This document shows positions 16,484 to 26,456 of a stretch of 64,000 nt of DNA, piece after piece. A program made the translations under genes and the position numbers. Within the stretch, counting starts at the first letter, position 1. Every line of letters starts with the position of its first letter. This DNA is from Acidimicrobiia bacterium (GTDB lineage: Bacteria; Actinomycetota; Acidimicrobiia; Spongiisociales; Spongiisociaceae), in contig JAJEIM010000037.1 of NCBI GenBank assembly GCA_022827785.1, forward strand, positions 1-64,000, given 5' to 3'. A model generated the notes under the pieces. The model was not told where the DNA came from, searched no databases, and saw only the letters and a program-made list of their open reading frames with translations.

Positions 16484-18976
16484 TCAGGAGCCCGAGTCGA
16501 CCAGGTCCAATGGGGGGCTGTCAGGAGTGTCGACCATCTCGAAGATGAGCGAACCGCCGTCGGGATCGGCATCGACCACGATGGTGGTACCGGGCGGGTA
16601 GTCACCGAGCAACACCTGCTCTGCCAGCGGATCCTCCAGGTACCGCTGGATGGCCCGGCGCAGGGGGCGGGCGCCCAGTTCCCGGTCGTAGCCCACGGAG
16701 ACCAGGAAGGTCTTGGCGGCGTCGCTGAGCACCAGGTCGAGGGATTGGGTGGCCAGCTGCTCCCGATCACGTACCAGCATCAGATCCACGATCTGCTTGA
16801 CCTCGTTCCCGGTGAGCTGGTGGAAGACGATCACCTCGTCGATCCGGTTGAGGAACTCGGGCCGGAAGTGCTTCTTCAGGTTGTCGGTCAGCTTCTCCTT
16901 CATCTTCTCGTAGGTGACCTCGTCGCTCTCCTGCTGGAATCCCACCGACCTCTTGCGCAGCGACTCGGAACCGAGATTGGAGGTCATGATGATCACGGTG
17001 TTCTTGAAGTCCACCGCCCGACCTTGAGCATCGGTCAGGCGACCGTCCTCCAGGATCTGGAGAAGGGTATTGAAGACGTCGGAATGCGCCTTCTCTATCT
17101 CGTCGAAGAGGACCACCGAGAAGGGCTTGCGGCGCACCGCCTCGGTGAGTTGACCGCCCTCGTCATAGCCCACGTAACCGGGAGGCGATCCGACCAGACG
17201 GCTCACCGTGTGCTTCTCCATGTACTCGGACATGTCGAGCTGGATGAGAGAGTCCTCGTCGCCGAACAGGAACTCCGCCAGCGCCTTGGCGGTCTCGGTC
17301 TTCCCCACCCCGGACGGCCCGAGGAAGATGAACGAGCCGCTCGGCCGCTTGGGATCCTTGAGACCTGCCCTGGTGCGGCGGATAGCACGGCTAACCGCCG
17401 ATATCCCGTCGTGCTGTCCGATGATCCGCTTGTGGAGCTCCTCCTCCATGTGGACCAACCGGGCGGTCTCCTCCTCCGTGAGCCGGTGGACCGGGATGCC
17501 GGTCCATTGCGCGAGCACGTCGGCGATCTCGTCCTCGTCGATCAGCGTGTCGTCCACCACGGTGGACGACACGGCCGACTCGGCCTTGTACCGGGCCCGG
17601 TCGGAGATCAGCGCCCGTTCCTGGTCGCGGAGCTGAGCCGCCCGTTCGAACTGCTGCGCCGAGACCGCTTCCATCTTGTCATGGCGAACCGCGCTCAACT
17701 GGTCGTCGATCTGGCGGATCTGAGCGCTCGAGGAACTGCGGAAGATCCGGTTGCGGCTACCCGCCTCGTCGATCAGGTCGATGGCCTTGTCAGGGAGGAA
17801 GCGGTCTGAGATGTACCGGTCGGCAAGGGTTGCGGCCATCTTCAGCGCGCTATCGGTGAAGCGCACCGAGTGATGCGCCTCGTACCGGTCCTTGAGCCCG
17901 TGCAGGATCAGGACCGTCTCGGCCACGGTGGGCTCGTCCACATAGATGGGCTGGAACCGGCGCTCCAGCGCAGAGTCCTTCTCCAGGTACTTGCGGTACT
18001 CCTCCAGGGTGGTCGCCCCGACGGTCTGCAATTCACCCCGGGCCAGCATGGGTTTCAGGATGCTGGCGGCGTCGATGGCGCCCTCCGCCGCCCCCGCGCC
18101 CACCAGCGTGTGGATCTCATCGATGAAGAGGACGATGTCTCCCCGGTTCTTGATCTCCTTCAGGACCTTCTTCAGGCGCTCCTCGAAGTCGCCGCGATAA
18201 CGGGAACCGGCCACCAGGGCGCCCAGGTCGAGGGTGTAAATCTGTTTGGTATTGAGCGTGTCGGGGACCTCTCCCGCCACGATCCGCTGGGCGAGGCCCT
18301 CCACGATCGCCGTCTTGCCCACGCCGGGCTCGCCGATCAGCACCGGATTGTTCTTGGAGCGCCGGGAAAGGATCTGCATGACCCGTTCGATCTCGGGGTA
18401 GCGGCCGATAACCGGATCGAGCGCATGGTCACGAGCCATCTGGGTGAGGTTGCGTCCGAACTGGTCGAGCACGGTGGAGCCCGATTGGGACGATCCCCTA
18501 CCCGAGGGAGCGGTGCCGGCACGGGCGGGCTCGTCTCCCGAACCGCCGGAGAGGAGCTGGATGATCGTGTGCCGCACCCTGGGCAGGTCAGCGCCCAACT
18601 TCTCCAGCACCTGGGCGGCCACGCCGTCCCCCTCCCGGATCAGGCCGAGGAGGATGTGCTCGGTGCCGATGTAGTTGTGCCCCAGCTGCAAGGCCTCCCG
18701 CAGGCTCAGCTCCAAGACTTTCTTCGCCCTGGGCGTGAACGGTATGTGGCCGGCCGGCGACTGGTGTCCCTGCCCGATGGTCTCCACCACCTGGCTACGC
18801 ACGGAGTCCAGCCGGATGCCGAGGTTCAACAGACCTCGGGCGGCGACCCCCTCGCCTTCGTGGATGAGACCGAGCAGGATGTGCTCGGTGCCGATGTAGT
18901 TGTGGTTGAGAAGCCGCGCTTCTTCCTGTGCCAGGACCACCACTCTGCGGGCCCGGTCGGTGAAGCGTTCGAACAC
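16484..18976 (-). CDS. clpC: ATP-dependent Clp protease ATP-binding subunit ClpC
   Basis: 830 residues, starting with GTG (GGAGG upstream). Order: two N-terminal Clp_N repeats (each with [15 protein letters not shown] or [16 protein letters not shown]), AAA domain 1 (Walker [11 protein letters not shown], Walker [11 protein letters not shown]), a UVR/coiled middle region ([15 protein letters not shown]), AAA domain 2 ([24 protein letters not shown]) and the C-terminal D2-small domain. It unfolds proteins for ClpP and is essential in mycobacteria. It is divergent from the polyprenyl synthase gene; the 145-base gap to the lipoprotein start separates it from the importer operon. Confidence 0.95.
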   Translation of the reverse strand: MFERFTDRARRVVVLAQEEARLLNHNYIGTEHILLGLIHEGEGVAARGLLNLGIRLDSVRSQVVETIGQGHQSPAGHIPFTPRAKKVLELSLREALQLGHNYIGTEHILLGLIREGDGVAAQVLEKLGADLPRVRHTIIQLLSGGSGDEPARAGTAPSGRGSSQSGSTVLDQFGRNLTQMARDHALDPVIGRYPEIERVMQILSRRSKNNPVLIGEPGVGKTAIVEGLAQRIVAGEVPDTLNTKQIYTLDLGALVAGSRYRGDFEERLKKVLKEIKNRGDIVLFIDEIHTLVGAGAAEGAIDAASILKPMLARGELQTVGATTLEEYRKYLEKDSALERRFQPIYVDEPTVAETVLILHGLKDRYEAHHSVRFTDSALKMAATLADRYISDRFLPDKAIDLIDEAGSRNRIFRSSSSAQIRQIDDQLSAVRHDKMEAVSAQQFERAAQLRDQERALISDRARYKAESAVSSTVVDDTLIDEDEIADVLAQWTGIPVHRLTEEETARLVHMEEELHKRIIGQHDGISAVSRAIRRTRAGLKDPKRPSGSFIFLGPSGVGKTETAKALAEFLFGDEDSLIQLDMSEYMEKHTVSRLVGSPPGYVGYDEGGQLTEAVRRKPFSVVLFDEIEKAHSDVFNTLLQILEDGRLTDAQGRAVDFKNTVIIMTSNLGSESLRKRSVGFQQESDEVTYEKMKEKLTDNLKKHFRPEFLNRIDEVIVFHQLTGNEVKQIVDLMLVRDREQLATQSLDLVLSDAAKTFLVSVGYDRELGARPLRRAIQRYLEDPLAEQVLLGDYPPGTTIVVDADPDGGSLIFEMVDTPDSPPLDLVDSGS

Positions 18977-19052
18977 TGGCGGTCAACCTCCGACTTCGGC
19001 GGCTCTGGCTACCAGGATACATGCTTGGAAGTGCTCGTCCTGGTAACCGGCG

Positions 19053-19058
19053 ACTATA
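19053..19058 (-). promoter_or_regulatory. Possible clpC -10 box
   Basis: TATAGT on the minus strand, about 77 bases upstream of the clpC GTG. No matching -35 hexamer is obvious, so this is only a candidate. Confidence 0.25.
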
Positions 19059-19142
19059 ACGCAAGGCTAGGACAACCCGATGGTGGGCGGCGGCGCCTTC
19101 CGCTTACCATACGGCGCTCCACCGCGGCGGCGAACGGATGCC

Positions 19143-20141
19143 ATGTCCACCGACACCATCAGGGACCTGATCGAGATTCCCGGGATCTGGGAGCGAATGG
19201 AGCGCGTCGAGGATCGGCTGCTCGATGCGTCCCAGGCCGATGACGACTTTCTCACCGAGATCGCCCAACACCTCCTGCTCGCGGGAGGCAAGCGATACCG
19301 GCCGGTCCTCACCCAACTGGCCGGCGAGTTCGGGCCTACCCGCGACCGCCGGCTGATCGACGCCGGCGCGGCGGTGGAACTCATCCATATCGGATCGATG
19401 TACCACGACGACGTTATCGACGGCGCCGACACCCGGCGCGGCACGGCGTCGGTCAACACCAGATGGGGCAACTCGCTCGCCATCCTGGCCGGCGACTTCC
19501 TTATCGCCCGCGCATCGGAGATCGCTGCCACCTACCTGGGCATGGCATCGGTCGAGCTCCTGGCGCACACCTACCGGGACCTGGTGACCGGGCAGGCTCT
19601 GGAGCTCCGGCTGACCGGTGATGTCAGCCACGGGCCCGCCGATCATTACCGGGTGATCGCGGGCAAGACCGCCAGCCTCATCAGGACTTCGGCGCGGCTG
19701 GGTGCGCTGGCCGCTGACGCCGCGGCCGGGACGGTCGAGGCCGTGTCCACCGCCACCTGGGAGCTGGGCATGGTATTCCAGCTGACCGACGACGCCCTGG
19801 ACCTCGTCTCCACCGAGGAGGAACTGGGTAAGCCGGCCGGGAGCGACATCCGCCAGGGCGTTTACACGCTTCCGGTTCTATATGCGCTGGAGGGACCGGC
19901 AGGGAGTCGCGTAAGGGGCCTCCTACGAGAGGAAGGGCCGGTCACCGGGGATGCGGTGGATGAGGTGATCGGACTGGTCCGGGAGGGCGGCTACGTGCAG
20001 CGGGTGCTCGACGAGTGCCGGCACCGGCTTGCCAGGGCCTCGGACGCCACCACCGCACTGCCCGACATCGAGGCCCGGAAGGTCCTGCGGCGCATGGGCG
20101 ACTTCCTGGTCGACCGGGTGGGATCCGTCCGAGCGACCTGA
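19143..20141 (+). CDS. Polyprenyl diphosphate synthase (trans-isoprenyl type)
   Basis: 332 residues from ATG 19143; upstream codons to 19080 are open but not family-like. It condenses isopentenyl diphosphate units onto an allylic diphosphate. The first aspartate-rich motif is DDVID in IHIGSMYHDDVIDGADTRRG and the second is DDALD in VFQLTDDALDLVS; GGKRYRPVL and GKTASLIRTS (substrate-binding Lys) are also visible. It probably makes the long chain of the respiratory quinone, though chain length cannot be read from the sequence. It converges with lysS and uses products of the IspD/IspF pathway. Confidence 0.88.
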   Translation: MSTDTIRDLIEIPGIWERMERVEDRLLDASQADDDFLTEIAQHLLLAGGKRYRPVLTQLAGEFGPTRDRRLIDAGAAVELIHIGSMYHDDVIDGADTRRGTASVNTRWGNSLAILAGDFLIARASEIAATYLGMASVELLAHTYRDLVTGQALELRLTGDVSHGPADHYRVIAGKTASLIRTSARLGALAADAAAGTVEAVSTATWELGMVFQLTDDALDLVSTEEELGKPAGSDIRQGVYTLPVLYALEGPAGSRVRGLLREEGPVTGDAVDEVIGLVREGGYVQRVLDECRHRLARASDATTALPDIEARKVLRRMGDFLVDRVGSVRAT

Positions 20142-20157
20142 GTGGCCGGTGGCCACT
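20141..20157. terminator. Compact hairpin shared by two convergent genes
   Basis: AGTGGCC-GGT-GGCCACT is a perfect 7-bp stem with a 3-base loop. It overlaps the stop codon of the polyprenyl synthase gene and reaches into the lysS stop on the other strand. There is no T run, so termination is only inferred from position. Confidence 0.4.
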
Positions 20158-21688
20158 AAGCGTGTGGCACCTCTGGGCGCAGATGGGGGAACAGGACCAC
20201 CTCGCGAAGATTCCGCTGGCCCGTCAAGAGCATCACCAGCCGATCGACGCCGATGCCGAGGCCTCCGGTGGGCGGCATGCCCAGTTCCAGCGCCTGCAGG
20301 AATCCCTCGTCCACCGGATGGGCGGTTTGATCCCCGGCCGCACGGGCTGCCGCCTGGGCCTCGAACCGGGCCCGCTGGTCGAGCGGATCGTTGAGCTCCG
20401 TGAACGCGTCGACGTACTCGGCGCCGGCGACGTAGAGCTCGAATCGTTCCACCAGGCCCTCGACCGAACGGTGCCGGCGGGCCAGCGGAGAGATGTCGAT
20501 GGGATGGTCGATCACGAAGGTGGGCTCCCACAAATGCTGCTCGACGCGCTCATCGAACACCTCTTCGACCAGCTTTCCGAATCCCCAATCCGGATCGGCT
20601 TCCAGACCGGCCGCCCCGGCCAGGGCTCGTAACTCGCCAACGGGTGTGGACGGGGTTATGGCGGCGCCCAGCGCCTCGGACACCAACTCGAGCATTGGTA
20701 CCCGCCGGTAGGGAGGCCGGAGGTCGAGCGGGCGGTCCCGGTAGGTGAGCCGGGTGGTGCCGACCACCCGCTCCGCCACGGCGGGTATCACCTCCTCCAT
20801 CAGGCGCATGATGTCGTGGTAGTCGGCCAGCGCCTGGTAAGCCTCGAGGGTGGTGAACTCGGGATTGTGGCTGGCGTCGATTCCCTCGTTCCGGAAGACC
20901 CGACCCAGCTCGAACACCCGCTCCATGCCGCCCACGACCAGCCGCTTAAGGTGCAGCTCCGTGGCGATCCGCAAGTACATCGGCAGCCCGAGCGCGTTGT
21001 GGTAGGTCTCGAACGGGCGAGCCAGCGCCCCGCCCGCCTGAATCTGTAGCACCGGGGTCTCGACCTCGACGAAGCCGCGTTCCTCGAACTGGCGGCGCAA
21101 CTCCGACACCACCCCGGCCCGCACCTCGGCGATGCGCCGGGCTTCAGGGTTGACCAGCAGATCGAGCTCGCGGCGCCGGAACCGAACCTCGGTGTCCTTG
21201 AGTCCGTGCCACTTGGCCGGCAGGGGCCTCAGGCCCTTGGCAAGCAGGGCGAAATCGGCCAGGTGGATGCTCAACTCGCCACGCCGGGTGGTCATCACCT
21301 CTCCCCGGGCCCAGATCCAGTCTCCCTGATCCAGGTCCGCGAAACCGGCCAACCGGTCCCTACCAAGACCTCCGGCCTCCGCGAATAGCTGGATCCGTCC
21401 CGAATGGTCCTGGAGCACCCCGAAGACAAGCCGGCCGAGGCGCCGGGAGTTCATGAGACGCCCGGCCACCCGGACTTCTACGCCGGTCCTGGTATCCGCC
21501 TCCAAGCCCCGGTACCGGTCGTGCAGGTCGGCGGCGGCTGCGTCCCGCTCGTATCCCAGGGGGTACGGCTCGACGCCCTCGGCCCGCAACCGGGTGACCT
21601 TTTCGAGCCGGCGGGCGGTCAGTGGATGATCGGCGAGACCGGCCCCCACGGGGACCTCGTTCTCGGGTGGTGTCTCGGGCCCTGCCAT
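20156..21688 (-). CDS. lysS: Lysyl-tRNA synthetase, class II
   Basis: 510 residues. An N-terminal OB-fold anticodon-binding domain (about residues 60-165) precedes a class II catalytic core: motif 1 with FVEVETPVL, motif 2 in FELGRVFRNEGIDASHNPEFT, and motif 3 GLGIGVDRLVMLLTGQ. The EYVDAFTELNDPLDQ segment is typical of LysRS rather than AspRS or AsnRS. It lies near clpC, coaX, panC and the DUF2520 gene, as in mycobacteria. Confidence 0.94.
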   Translation of the reverse strand: MAGPETPPENEVPVGAGLADHPLTARRLEKVTRLRAEGVEPYPLGYERDAAAADLHDRYRGLEADTRTGVEVRVAGRLMNSRRLGRLVFGVLQDHSGRIQLFAEAGGLGRDRLAGFADLDQGDWIWARGEVMTTRRGELSIHLADFALLAKGLRPLPAKWHGLKDTEVRFRRRELDLLVNPEARRIAEVRAGVVSELRRQFEERGFVEVETPVLQIQAGGALARPFETYHNALGLPMYLRIATELHLKRLVVGGMERVFELGRVFRNEGIDASHNPEFTTLEAYQALADYHDIMRLMEEVIPAVAERVVGTTRLTYRDRPLDLRPPYRRVPMLELVSEALGAAITPSTPVGELRALAGAAGLEADPDWGFGKLVEEVFDERVEQHLWEPTFVIDHPIDISPLARRHRSVEGLVERFELYVAGAEYVDAFTELNDPLDQRARFEAQAAARAAGDQTAHPVDEGFLQALELGMPPTGGLGIGVDRLVMLLTGQRNLREVVLFPHLRPEVPHA

Positions 21689-21767
21689 CGGTGGGAAAGG
21701 CTACTCGCCGCGGACGATGGCCCCGATGATTGATACTCCCGGCCCGCCTGGCCGCGAATGATCGCGG

Positions 21768-22544
21768 CTACGGATTGCGCTCCCAGACGATCCGGAGCCC
21801 CTCAAGGGTCAGGGTGGGGTCGACGGTGCTCACCAGCCGCGACAGCGGGACGATGACCGAGGCGATCCCGCCTGTGGCCACCGTGGCCACCGGACCGGCG
21901 CCCGCCTCCTCGACCTGCTCGAGGGTCCGGGCCAGTATTCCATCGACGAGACCGGCATAGCCGTACAGGAGCCCGCTCTGGATCGCCTCGACCGTGCCCC
22001 GACCCACTACAGACCTGGGCTCCACCAGGTCTACCCTCCGCAGGGCGGCCGTCGCCGACACCAGCGCGTCCATCGACACCTCGAGCCCGGGAGCGATGGC
22101 GCCGCCGATGTAGGCGCCGCTCCCGTCCACCACGTCGAACGTAGTGGCGGTCCCGAAATCCACCACCACCACCGGCGCCCCGTAACGCTCCCGCGCCGCC
22201 AGCGAGTTGACCACCCGATCGGCGCCCACCTCCCGGGGACTGTCGATCTTGATGGCCATACCGGTCCGGATCCCCGGTCCCACCACGAGAACCCGCGACC
22301 CGACCAGCTTCTCCAGCGACGAGCGCAGAGCGTTGGCCACCGGCGGAACCACCGACGACATGGCCGCCCCTTCGAAGTCACCGGCGCGGTAGCCGGCGGG
22401 GCCCAGCAAGCCCCGCAAGAGGATCGTGAACTCGTCCTCGGTTCGTTCCCGACCGCTCGAGAGACGCCACCGGGCGACTATCTCGGTGCCGTCGAACACG
22501 CCTATGACGGTCTGGGTGTTGCCGATATCGATCGCCAGGAACAC
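21768..22544 (-). CDS. coaX: Type III pantothenate kinase
   Basis: 258 residues. It phosphorylates pantothenate, the first step of coenzyme A synthesis. The ASKHA nucleotide site is DIGNTQT at residues 6-12, with the catalytic Asp in VVVDFGTATTFDVVDGSGAYIGG and GADRVVN marking the pantothenate site. The next gene upstream is panC, so pantothenate synthesis and use are adjacent. In mycobacteria panD lies between them; here only 46 bases separate the genes. Confidence 0.93.
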   Translation of the reverse strand: MFLAIDIGNTQTVIGVFDGTEIVARWRLSSGRERTEDEFTILLRGLLGPAGYRAGDFEGAAMSSVVPPVANALRSSLEKLVGSRVLVVGPGIRTGMAIKIDSPREVGADRVVNSLAARERYGAPVVVVDFGTATTFDVVDGSGAYIGGAIAPGLEVSMDALVSATAALRRVDLVEPRSVVGRGTVEAIQSGLLYGYAGLVDGILARTLEQVEEAGAGPVATVATGGIASVIVPLSRLVSTVDPTLTLEGLRIVWERNP

Positions 22545-22590
22545 GGTCAGACCTTCCTGCCCGGCGGCTCCGCGCCCGGATCACTTGCGG

Positions 22591-23463
22591 TCATGTTCCC
22601 TCCGATCCGTAAATGAGGCTGGGATGCCCCAGCCTGACTCCCCGGTCCGCCGACCCGCCGCTCCGGTCGGCGACCAGACCCACGTTATCGATGATCCGGA
22701 CCGGACCGAACCGCGCCGCCGTCACCAGGACCGTCTCGCCCTCGGCGACGGCCGTCCGGGTCATCGTGGAGGTCTCGCACAGCCGGGCGTACTCCAATGC
22801 ACCGTCCGGGACCGCACCCCGCACGGCGGCTTCCAGCACCGTGGCTCTCTTCTCTCCGTGGTCGAACCGGTCGGCGGCCCGCATCAGGCCTCGCGACAGG
22901 GCCAGTGCTTCGGCTCGGCGCTCTCCCAGCAGCACGTTGCGCGACGACAGAGCCAAGCCATCGGACTCCCTCACCAGGGAGCAACCCACCACCTCGACCG
23001 GAAACCCCAGGTCCTGCACGAGGCGGGTAATCACGGCCAACTGCTGGGCATCCTTCCGCCCGAAGTAGGCCCGATGGGGCTGGAGGCCGGCCAGCAGCCT
23101 GGTCACCACGGTGGCGACCCCCGCCATGTGACCGGGGCGGAACTCCCCCTCCAACCGCTCTCCGATGCCGGCCACCGTCACCCTGGTGAGGGGAGGGCTG
23201 GCAAACATCTCCTGCGGACGGGGAACGACCATCAGGTCCACGCCACATGCTTCGGCGAGAGCCAGGTCACGGTCCTGATCGGCCGGGTAGCGGTCCAGAT
23301 CGGCGGGATCGTCGAACTGCAACGGGTTCACGTAGAGCGTGGCGATGGTCTGATCGCACTCCGCTACCGAACGCTCCATCAGCGAGAGGTGGCCCTCGTG
23401 GAGAAAGCCCATGGTCGGCACGAGTCCCACCACGCCGCCGGCCTGTGCCCTGGCCTCCGCCAT
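22591..23463 (-). CDS. panC: Pantothenate synthetase (pantoate--beta-alanine ligase)
   Basis: 290 residues from ATG 23463. It joins pantoate and beta-alanine using ATP. Signatures are VGLVPTMGFLHEGHLSL (HIGH-type site), FGRKDAQQLAVI, and SSRNVLL. The family normally has about 25 residues before VPTMG; this start gives only about 15. A better N-terminus (RIVTTMAEARAQ) would come from CTG 23481, which overlaps the previous stop as CTGA and is preceded by GGGAGGGGGG. ATG is listed as the conventional choice. Identity certain, start uncertain. Confidence 0.92.
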   Translation of the reverse strand: MAEARAQAGGVVGLVPTMGFLHEGHLSLMERSVAECDQTIATLYVNPLQFDDPADLDRYPADQDRDLALAEACGVDLMVVPRPQEMFASPPLTRVTVAGIGERLEGEFRPGHMAGVATVVTRLLAGLQPHRAYFGRKDAQQLAVITRLVQDLGFPVEVVGCSLVRESDGLALSSRNVLLGERRAEALALSRGLMRAADRFDHGEKRATVLEAAVRGAVPDGALEYARLCETSTMTRTAVAEGETVLVTAARFGPVRIIDNVGLVADRSGGSADRGVRLGHPSLIYGSEGT

Positions 23464-23477
23464 CGTGGTTACGATCC

Positions 23478-24353
23478 TCAGGACGACCCCCCTCCCTCGG
23501 GGACCGGACCCGGCGACGTCGAACCTCCCGGCGGCCGCCCGGCCTCCCGAAGGATCTCCTCCACCTCGACCCTCCCGGCCAGCTCGGCTGTCAGCCTGGT
23601 CAGAACCCGGAAGGCTTCCGATGCGGCCGGCGCGTGGCGGTCCACCGCCTCGATCTGGCGCCGGACGGTCCCGAGATCGCCCCGCGAGATCGGCCCGGTC
23701 AGAGCCTCCCGGAAGCCCAGGTCGAAGGCGTTGGCAACCGCCTGCTCCACCATGGGGCGGGCTGCCGCCGGATCGACTCCCGCCTCCCTGAACATGTACT
23801 CCGCCACGCATAGCGCCGCCGCTACGTAGTTGGCGGCCACCCCGCCGGCCGCGTGGTAGAGGGCCTTGCGCTCATCCGCCACGCGGATCGGCCGGCAGCC
23901 GATCGACCGAGCGAGGGATTCCAGCTCCGTAGCCCAATCCTCGGAGGCGGTTATCCCGACGTAGGCCCCCGGCAGGGCGCGCGATCCGGCCTCCCAGCCG
24001 GGCAGAGTCTGCAGCGGGTGAAAGCTACCTGTCTCCAGGCCTGCCTCGCGCAACGGGTCCAGGACCCGGACCGACGTGACGCCGGAGAGATGGACGGCGC
24101 CGCGTACCCGATCCGCCAGCGGAGAAAGGGTTGCGGCGACCTCGGGCAGTGCATCGTCGCGGACCGCCACCACCACAAGATCAGCCTCGGGCAACGGTTC
24201 TCCGATGAGCCGGAGCCGGACGCCGAGGTGGTCGGCCAGTAGCCGGCTGCTCGTACGGCGGCCGTACAGTCCCACCAACTCGTGACCGGCGGTTCGAGCG
24301 GCCACCGCCAGCGATCCGCCGGCCCGTCCGGGGCCTACCACGACGATCCTCAT
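23478..24353 (-). CDS. Rossmann-fold / DUF2520 protein
   Basis: 291 residues. The N-terminus is a dinucleotide-binding motif (VVVGPGRAGGSLA), followed by a 6PGDH-like Rossmann domain (LVVVAVRDDALPEVA; GSFHPLQTLPG) and an all-helical DUF2520 domain (ALYHAAGGVAANYVAAALCVAE). It resembles ketopantoate reductase-like dehydrogenases. The gene sits directly before panC, as the homologous gene does in mycobacteria, so a role in pantothenate synthesis is plausible but not shown. Confidence 0.85.
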   Translation of the reverse strand: MRIVVVGPGRAGGSLAVAARTAGHELVGLYGRRTSSRLLADHLGVRLRLIGEPLPEADLVVVAVRDDALPEVAATLSPLADRVRGAVHLSGVTSVRVLDPLREAGLETGSFHPLQTLPGWEAGSRALPGAYVGITASEDWATELESLARSIGCRPIRVADERKALYHAAGGVAANYVAAALCVAEYMFREAGVDPAAARPMVEQAVANAFDLGFREALTGPISRGDLGTVRRQIEAVDRHAPAASEAFRVLTRLTAELAGRVEVEEILREAGRPPGGSTSPGPVPEGGGSS

Positions 24354-24486
24354 ACACGCTCCTGGTTGCGGTCCGGGTAGTCCGGTACCGATCCGCTGTC
24401 CAGATTAGGACGTAGCTCGAACCGTTGGGAATCGCTTCAGCACCGGAGGTCCTCCCGCCGGGTTAACCAATCTGGCGGACCAGTAC

Positions 24487-25281
24487 TCAGACGGCTACCG
24501 GGGCGCGGATGGCCGGATGCGGGTCGTAGCCACTCACCCGGATGTCCTCATAGCTGTAGGAGAACAGGTCCGTCCGGTCGGGAAGGACCACTGACGGGAG
24601 AGGCCTGGGTCGGCGGCGGAGCTGCAGATCGGCCTGGTCGACATGGTTCCTGTACAGGTGGACATCGCCGAAGGTATGGACGAACTCGCCCGGCCGGAGG
24701 CCGGTGACTCTGGCCACCATCATCAGGAGCAGCGCGTAGGAGGCGATGTTGAAGGGCACACCCAGAAAGATGTCGGCGCTGCGCTGGTAGAGCTGGAGGC
24801 TCAGGCGACCATCGGTCACGTAGAACTGGAACAGCACATGGCAGGGCGGGAGCGCCATCTCCGGCAGGTCGGACACGTTCCAGGCCGATACGATCAGCCG
24901 CCGGCAGTCGGGATCGGTCCGGATCCGGTCCACCACCTCGGCCAGCTGGTCGATGGTCCGGCCGTCAGCCCCCGTCCAGCTGCGCCACTGCACGCCGTAG
25001 ACGGGACCCAGGTCGCCGGTAGCCGGGTCGGCCCAGGCGTCCCAGATGGACACCCCGTTCTGCTGCAGGTACCGGACGTTGGAGTCGCCGGCCAGGAACC
25101 ACAGGAGCTCGTGGATCACCGAACGCAGATGGACCTTCTTGGTGGTGAGCAGTGGGAAACCCTCGTCGAGGTCGAAGCGGAGCTGGCGTCCGAAGAGGCT
25201 GTAGGTGCCGACGCCGGTACGGTCCTCCTTCAGGGTCCCCTCGTACCTGACCTCTTCCAGCAAGCTCAGATACTGCCGCAT
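24487..25281 (-). CDS. thyA: Thymidylate synthase
   Basis: 264 residues from ATG 25281, matching the E. coli enzyme in length and start ([11 protein letters not shown]); an open frame extends 12 codons further. It methylates dUMP to dTMP with methylenetetrahydrofolate. Visible are [31 protein letters not shown], the active-site Cys147 in [11 protein letters not shown], and the dUMP contacts [17 protein letters not shown]. No folA gene is adjacent. Confidence 0.95.
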   Translation of the reverse strand: MRQYLSLLEEVRYEGTLKEDRTGVGTYSLFGRQLRFDLDEGFPLLTTKKVHLRSVIHELLWFLAGDSNVRYLQQNGVSIWDAWADPATGDLGPVYGVQWRSWTGADGRTIDQLAEVVDRIRTDPDCRRLIVSAWNVSDLPEMALPPCHVLFQFYVTDGRLSLQLYQRSADIFLGVPFNIASYALLLMMVARVTGLRPGEFVHTFGDVHLYRNHVDQADLQLRRRPRPLPSVVLPDRTDLFSYSYEDIRVSGYDPHPAIRAPVAV

Positions 25282-25394
25282 GGCCGACCGGCGCCGTAGG
25301 TAAGGAACACGGGCCAAAGTTAATCAGGCGCGCGGCCGTACCGTGGCATTAACCCCAAGTGATCCCACGAACCGAGCCGGGCGGCGCCGAGCCA

Positions 25395-26132
25395 TCAGAA
25401 TGACGCCTCGCTCCAGTGGTCGAGCACGTCGCCCCGGCCTTCTATCCGGAGTTTTCCGGGCGGGATCCGGTTCCAGAGGTACAGGTAGAGGTCCGAGGCC
25501 CGACCCGTCACCGTGCAATCCACCGGCCCCTCTCCCCCGGCATGCCCGGCCGACTCGTCCGGTCCGAAGGAGACCGTCCAGTGCCGACCCGCATCGGAGG
25601 CAACCACCTTGAGCGTCTTGACCTCGGGAGCCCTCGGACCACGGTCGGGACGGGAGATGAAGAACACCAGCAGTTCGTCGATCCCGTCCGCGGCGTGTTC
25701 CGTATCGAAGCCGGAAACGGCGCCGGCGACCAGCTCGGAGTCAACTCGGTGGATGGCGGTCTCGTGGGCCTGGCGCCGCGCCCAGAACGCCCTTGCCCGG
25801 GGCACCTGCATGAAGGTCCAGCACTCGAGATCGTCGGGGGCGGATTCGAGAGCCGACACCAGCTGCCGGTGTCCGTCCCGGAACCAGTCCACCAGCCCGT
25901 CGTCCGGAGGCCATCCGCCGGGTAGCACCACCTCGCGGCCGGGGGGTTCCGGCCTGGCATCCCGGACCATGGCGCCCGCCCACCGATGCACCCATCCGGT
26001 GTGGCGTACCAACTGCCGCACGTTCCACTCGGGACAGGTGGGCACCGGATCGTCCGGAGAAAGGCCCGCGGCGGCATCCGCCATACGACGGCCCTCGTCC
26101 CGGAGCGAGTCGATCCAGGTGGCTACGTCCAC
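25395..26132 (-). CDS. Maleylpyruvate isomerase-family (mycothiol-dependent, DinB-like) protein
   Basis: 245 residues. The N-terminal helical-bundle domain has the CPEWNVRQLVRHTGWVHRW segment and a later RRQAHETAIHRVDSE stretch, whose His and Glu residues form the metal site of the MDMPI/DinB superfamily. The C-terminal part is a small sterol carrier-like domain (VDCTVTGRASDLYLYLWNR). In Actinomycetota many such proteins use mycothiol; the substrate is unknown. It lies 3 bases after the next small gene, so the two form an operon. Confidence 0.8.
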   Translation of the reverse strand: MDVATWIDSLRDEGRRMADAAAGLSPDDPVPTCPEWNVRQLVRHTGWVHRWAGAMVRDARPEPPGREVVLPGGWPPDDGLVDWFRDGHRQLVSALESAPDDLECWTFMQVPRARAFWARRQAHETAIHRVDSELVAGAVSGFDTEHAADGIDELLVFFISRPDRGPRAPEVKTLKVVASDAGRHWTVSFGPDESAGHAGGEGPVDCTVTGRASDLYLYLWNRIPPGKLRIEGRGDVLDHWSEASF

Positions 26133-26135
26133 CGG

Positions 26136-26351
26136 CTAGCCGCCCGCGAGCGGGATTCTCAGGACGAGGTGGTCCTCCTCCACCGACCAGACCGCCCCTC
26201 CGACCAGGGCGAAGTCGGTGTAGTCGGTCTCGGCCTGCTCGATGAAAGCCCTCCGGCCCTCACCCGCCACGGGAGGCAGCGGACGCCGGCGCACGGCCTC
26301 GGCACGGTCCCGGAAACGTTCCAGCATCGCATCGATATCGAACTGTGCCAC
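26136..26351 (-). CDS. Small conserved-looking hypothetical protein
   Basis: 71 residues: an N-terminal charged helix (DIDAMLERFRDRAEAVRRRPLP), then a segment ending in alternating hydrophobics (LVGGAVWSVEEDHLVLRIPL). I do not recognise it. It lies directly upstream of the maleylpyruvate isomerase-like gene with 3 bases between, and a striking palindromic region lies upstream of it. Confidence 0.5.
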   Translation of the reverse strand: MAQFDIDAMLERFRDRAEAVRRRPLPPVAGEGRRAFIEQAETDYTDFALVGGAVWSVEEDHLVLRIPLAGG

Positions 26352-26456
26352 TGCCCTCCTCTCCCGGCTACAAGGGACAGTAGACGACTCAGGAACGCCG
26401 CCGTCCCGGTCCTGGCAGTCCGGCCCGGCCCCCGGGCTGGGATGACACTTCCGTAA

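Noticed and set aside
14365-16548. 727-residue plus-strand open frame opposite the BMP lipoprotein
   Set aside because: It mirrors the duplicated gene on the other strand, is rich in Arg and His with no recognisable domain, and has no ribosome site. High-GC codon bias keeps this frame open.
16339-16770. Longer N-terminus for the BMP lipoprotein
   Set aside because: It would run into clpC and place the signal peptide inside the protein; ATG 16338 gives a normal lipoprotein start.
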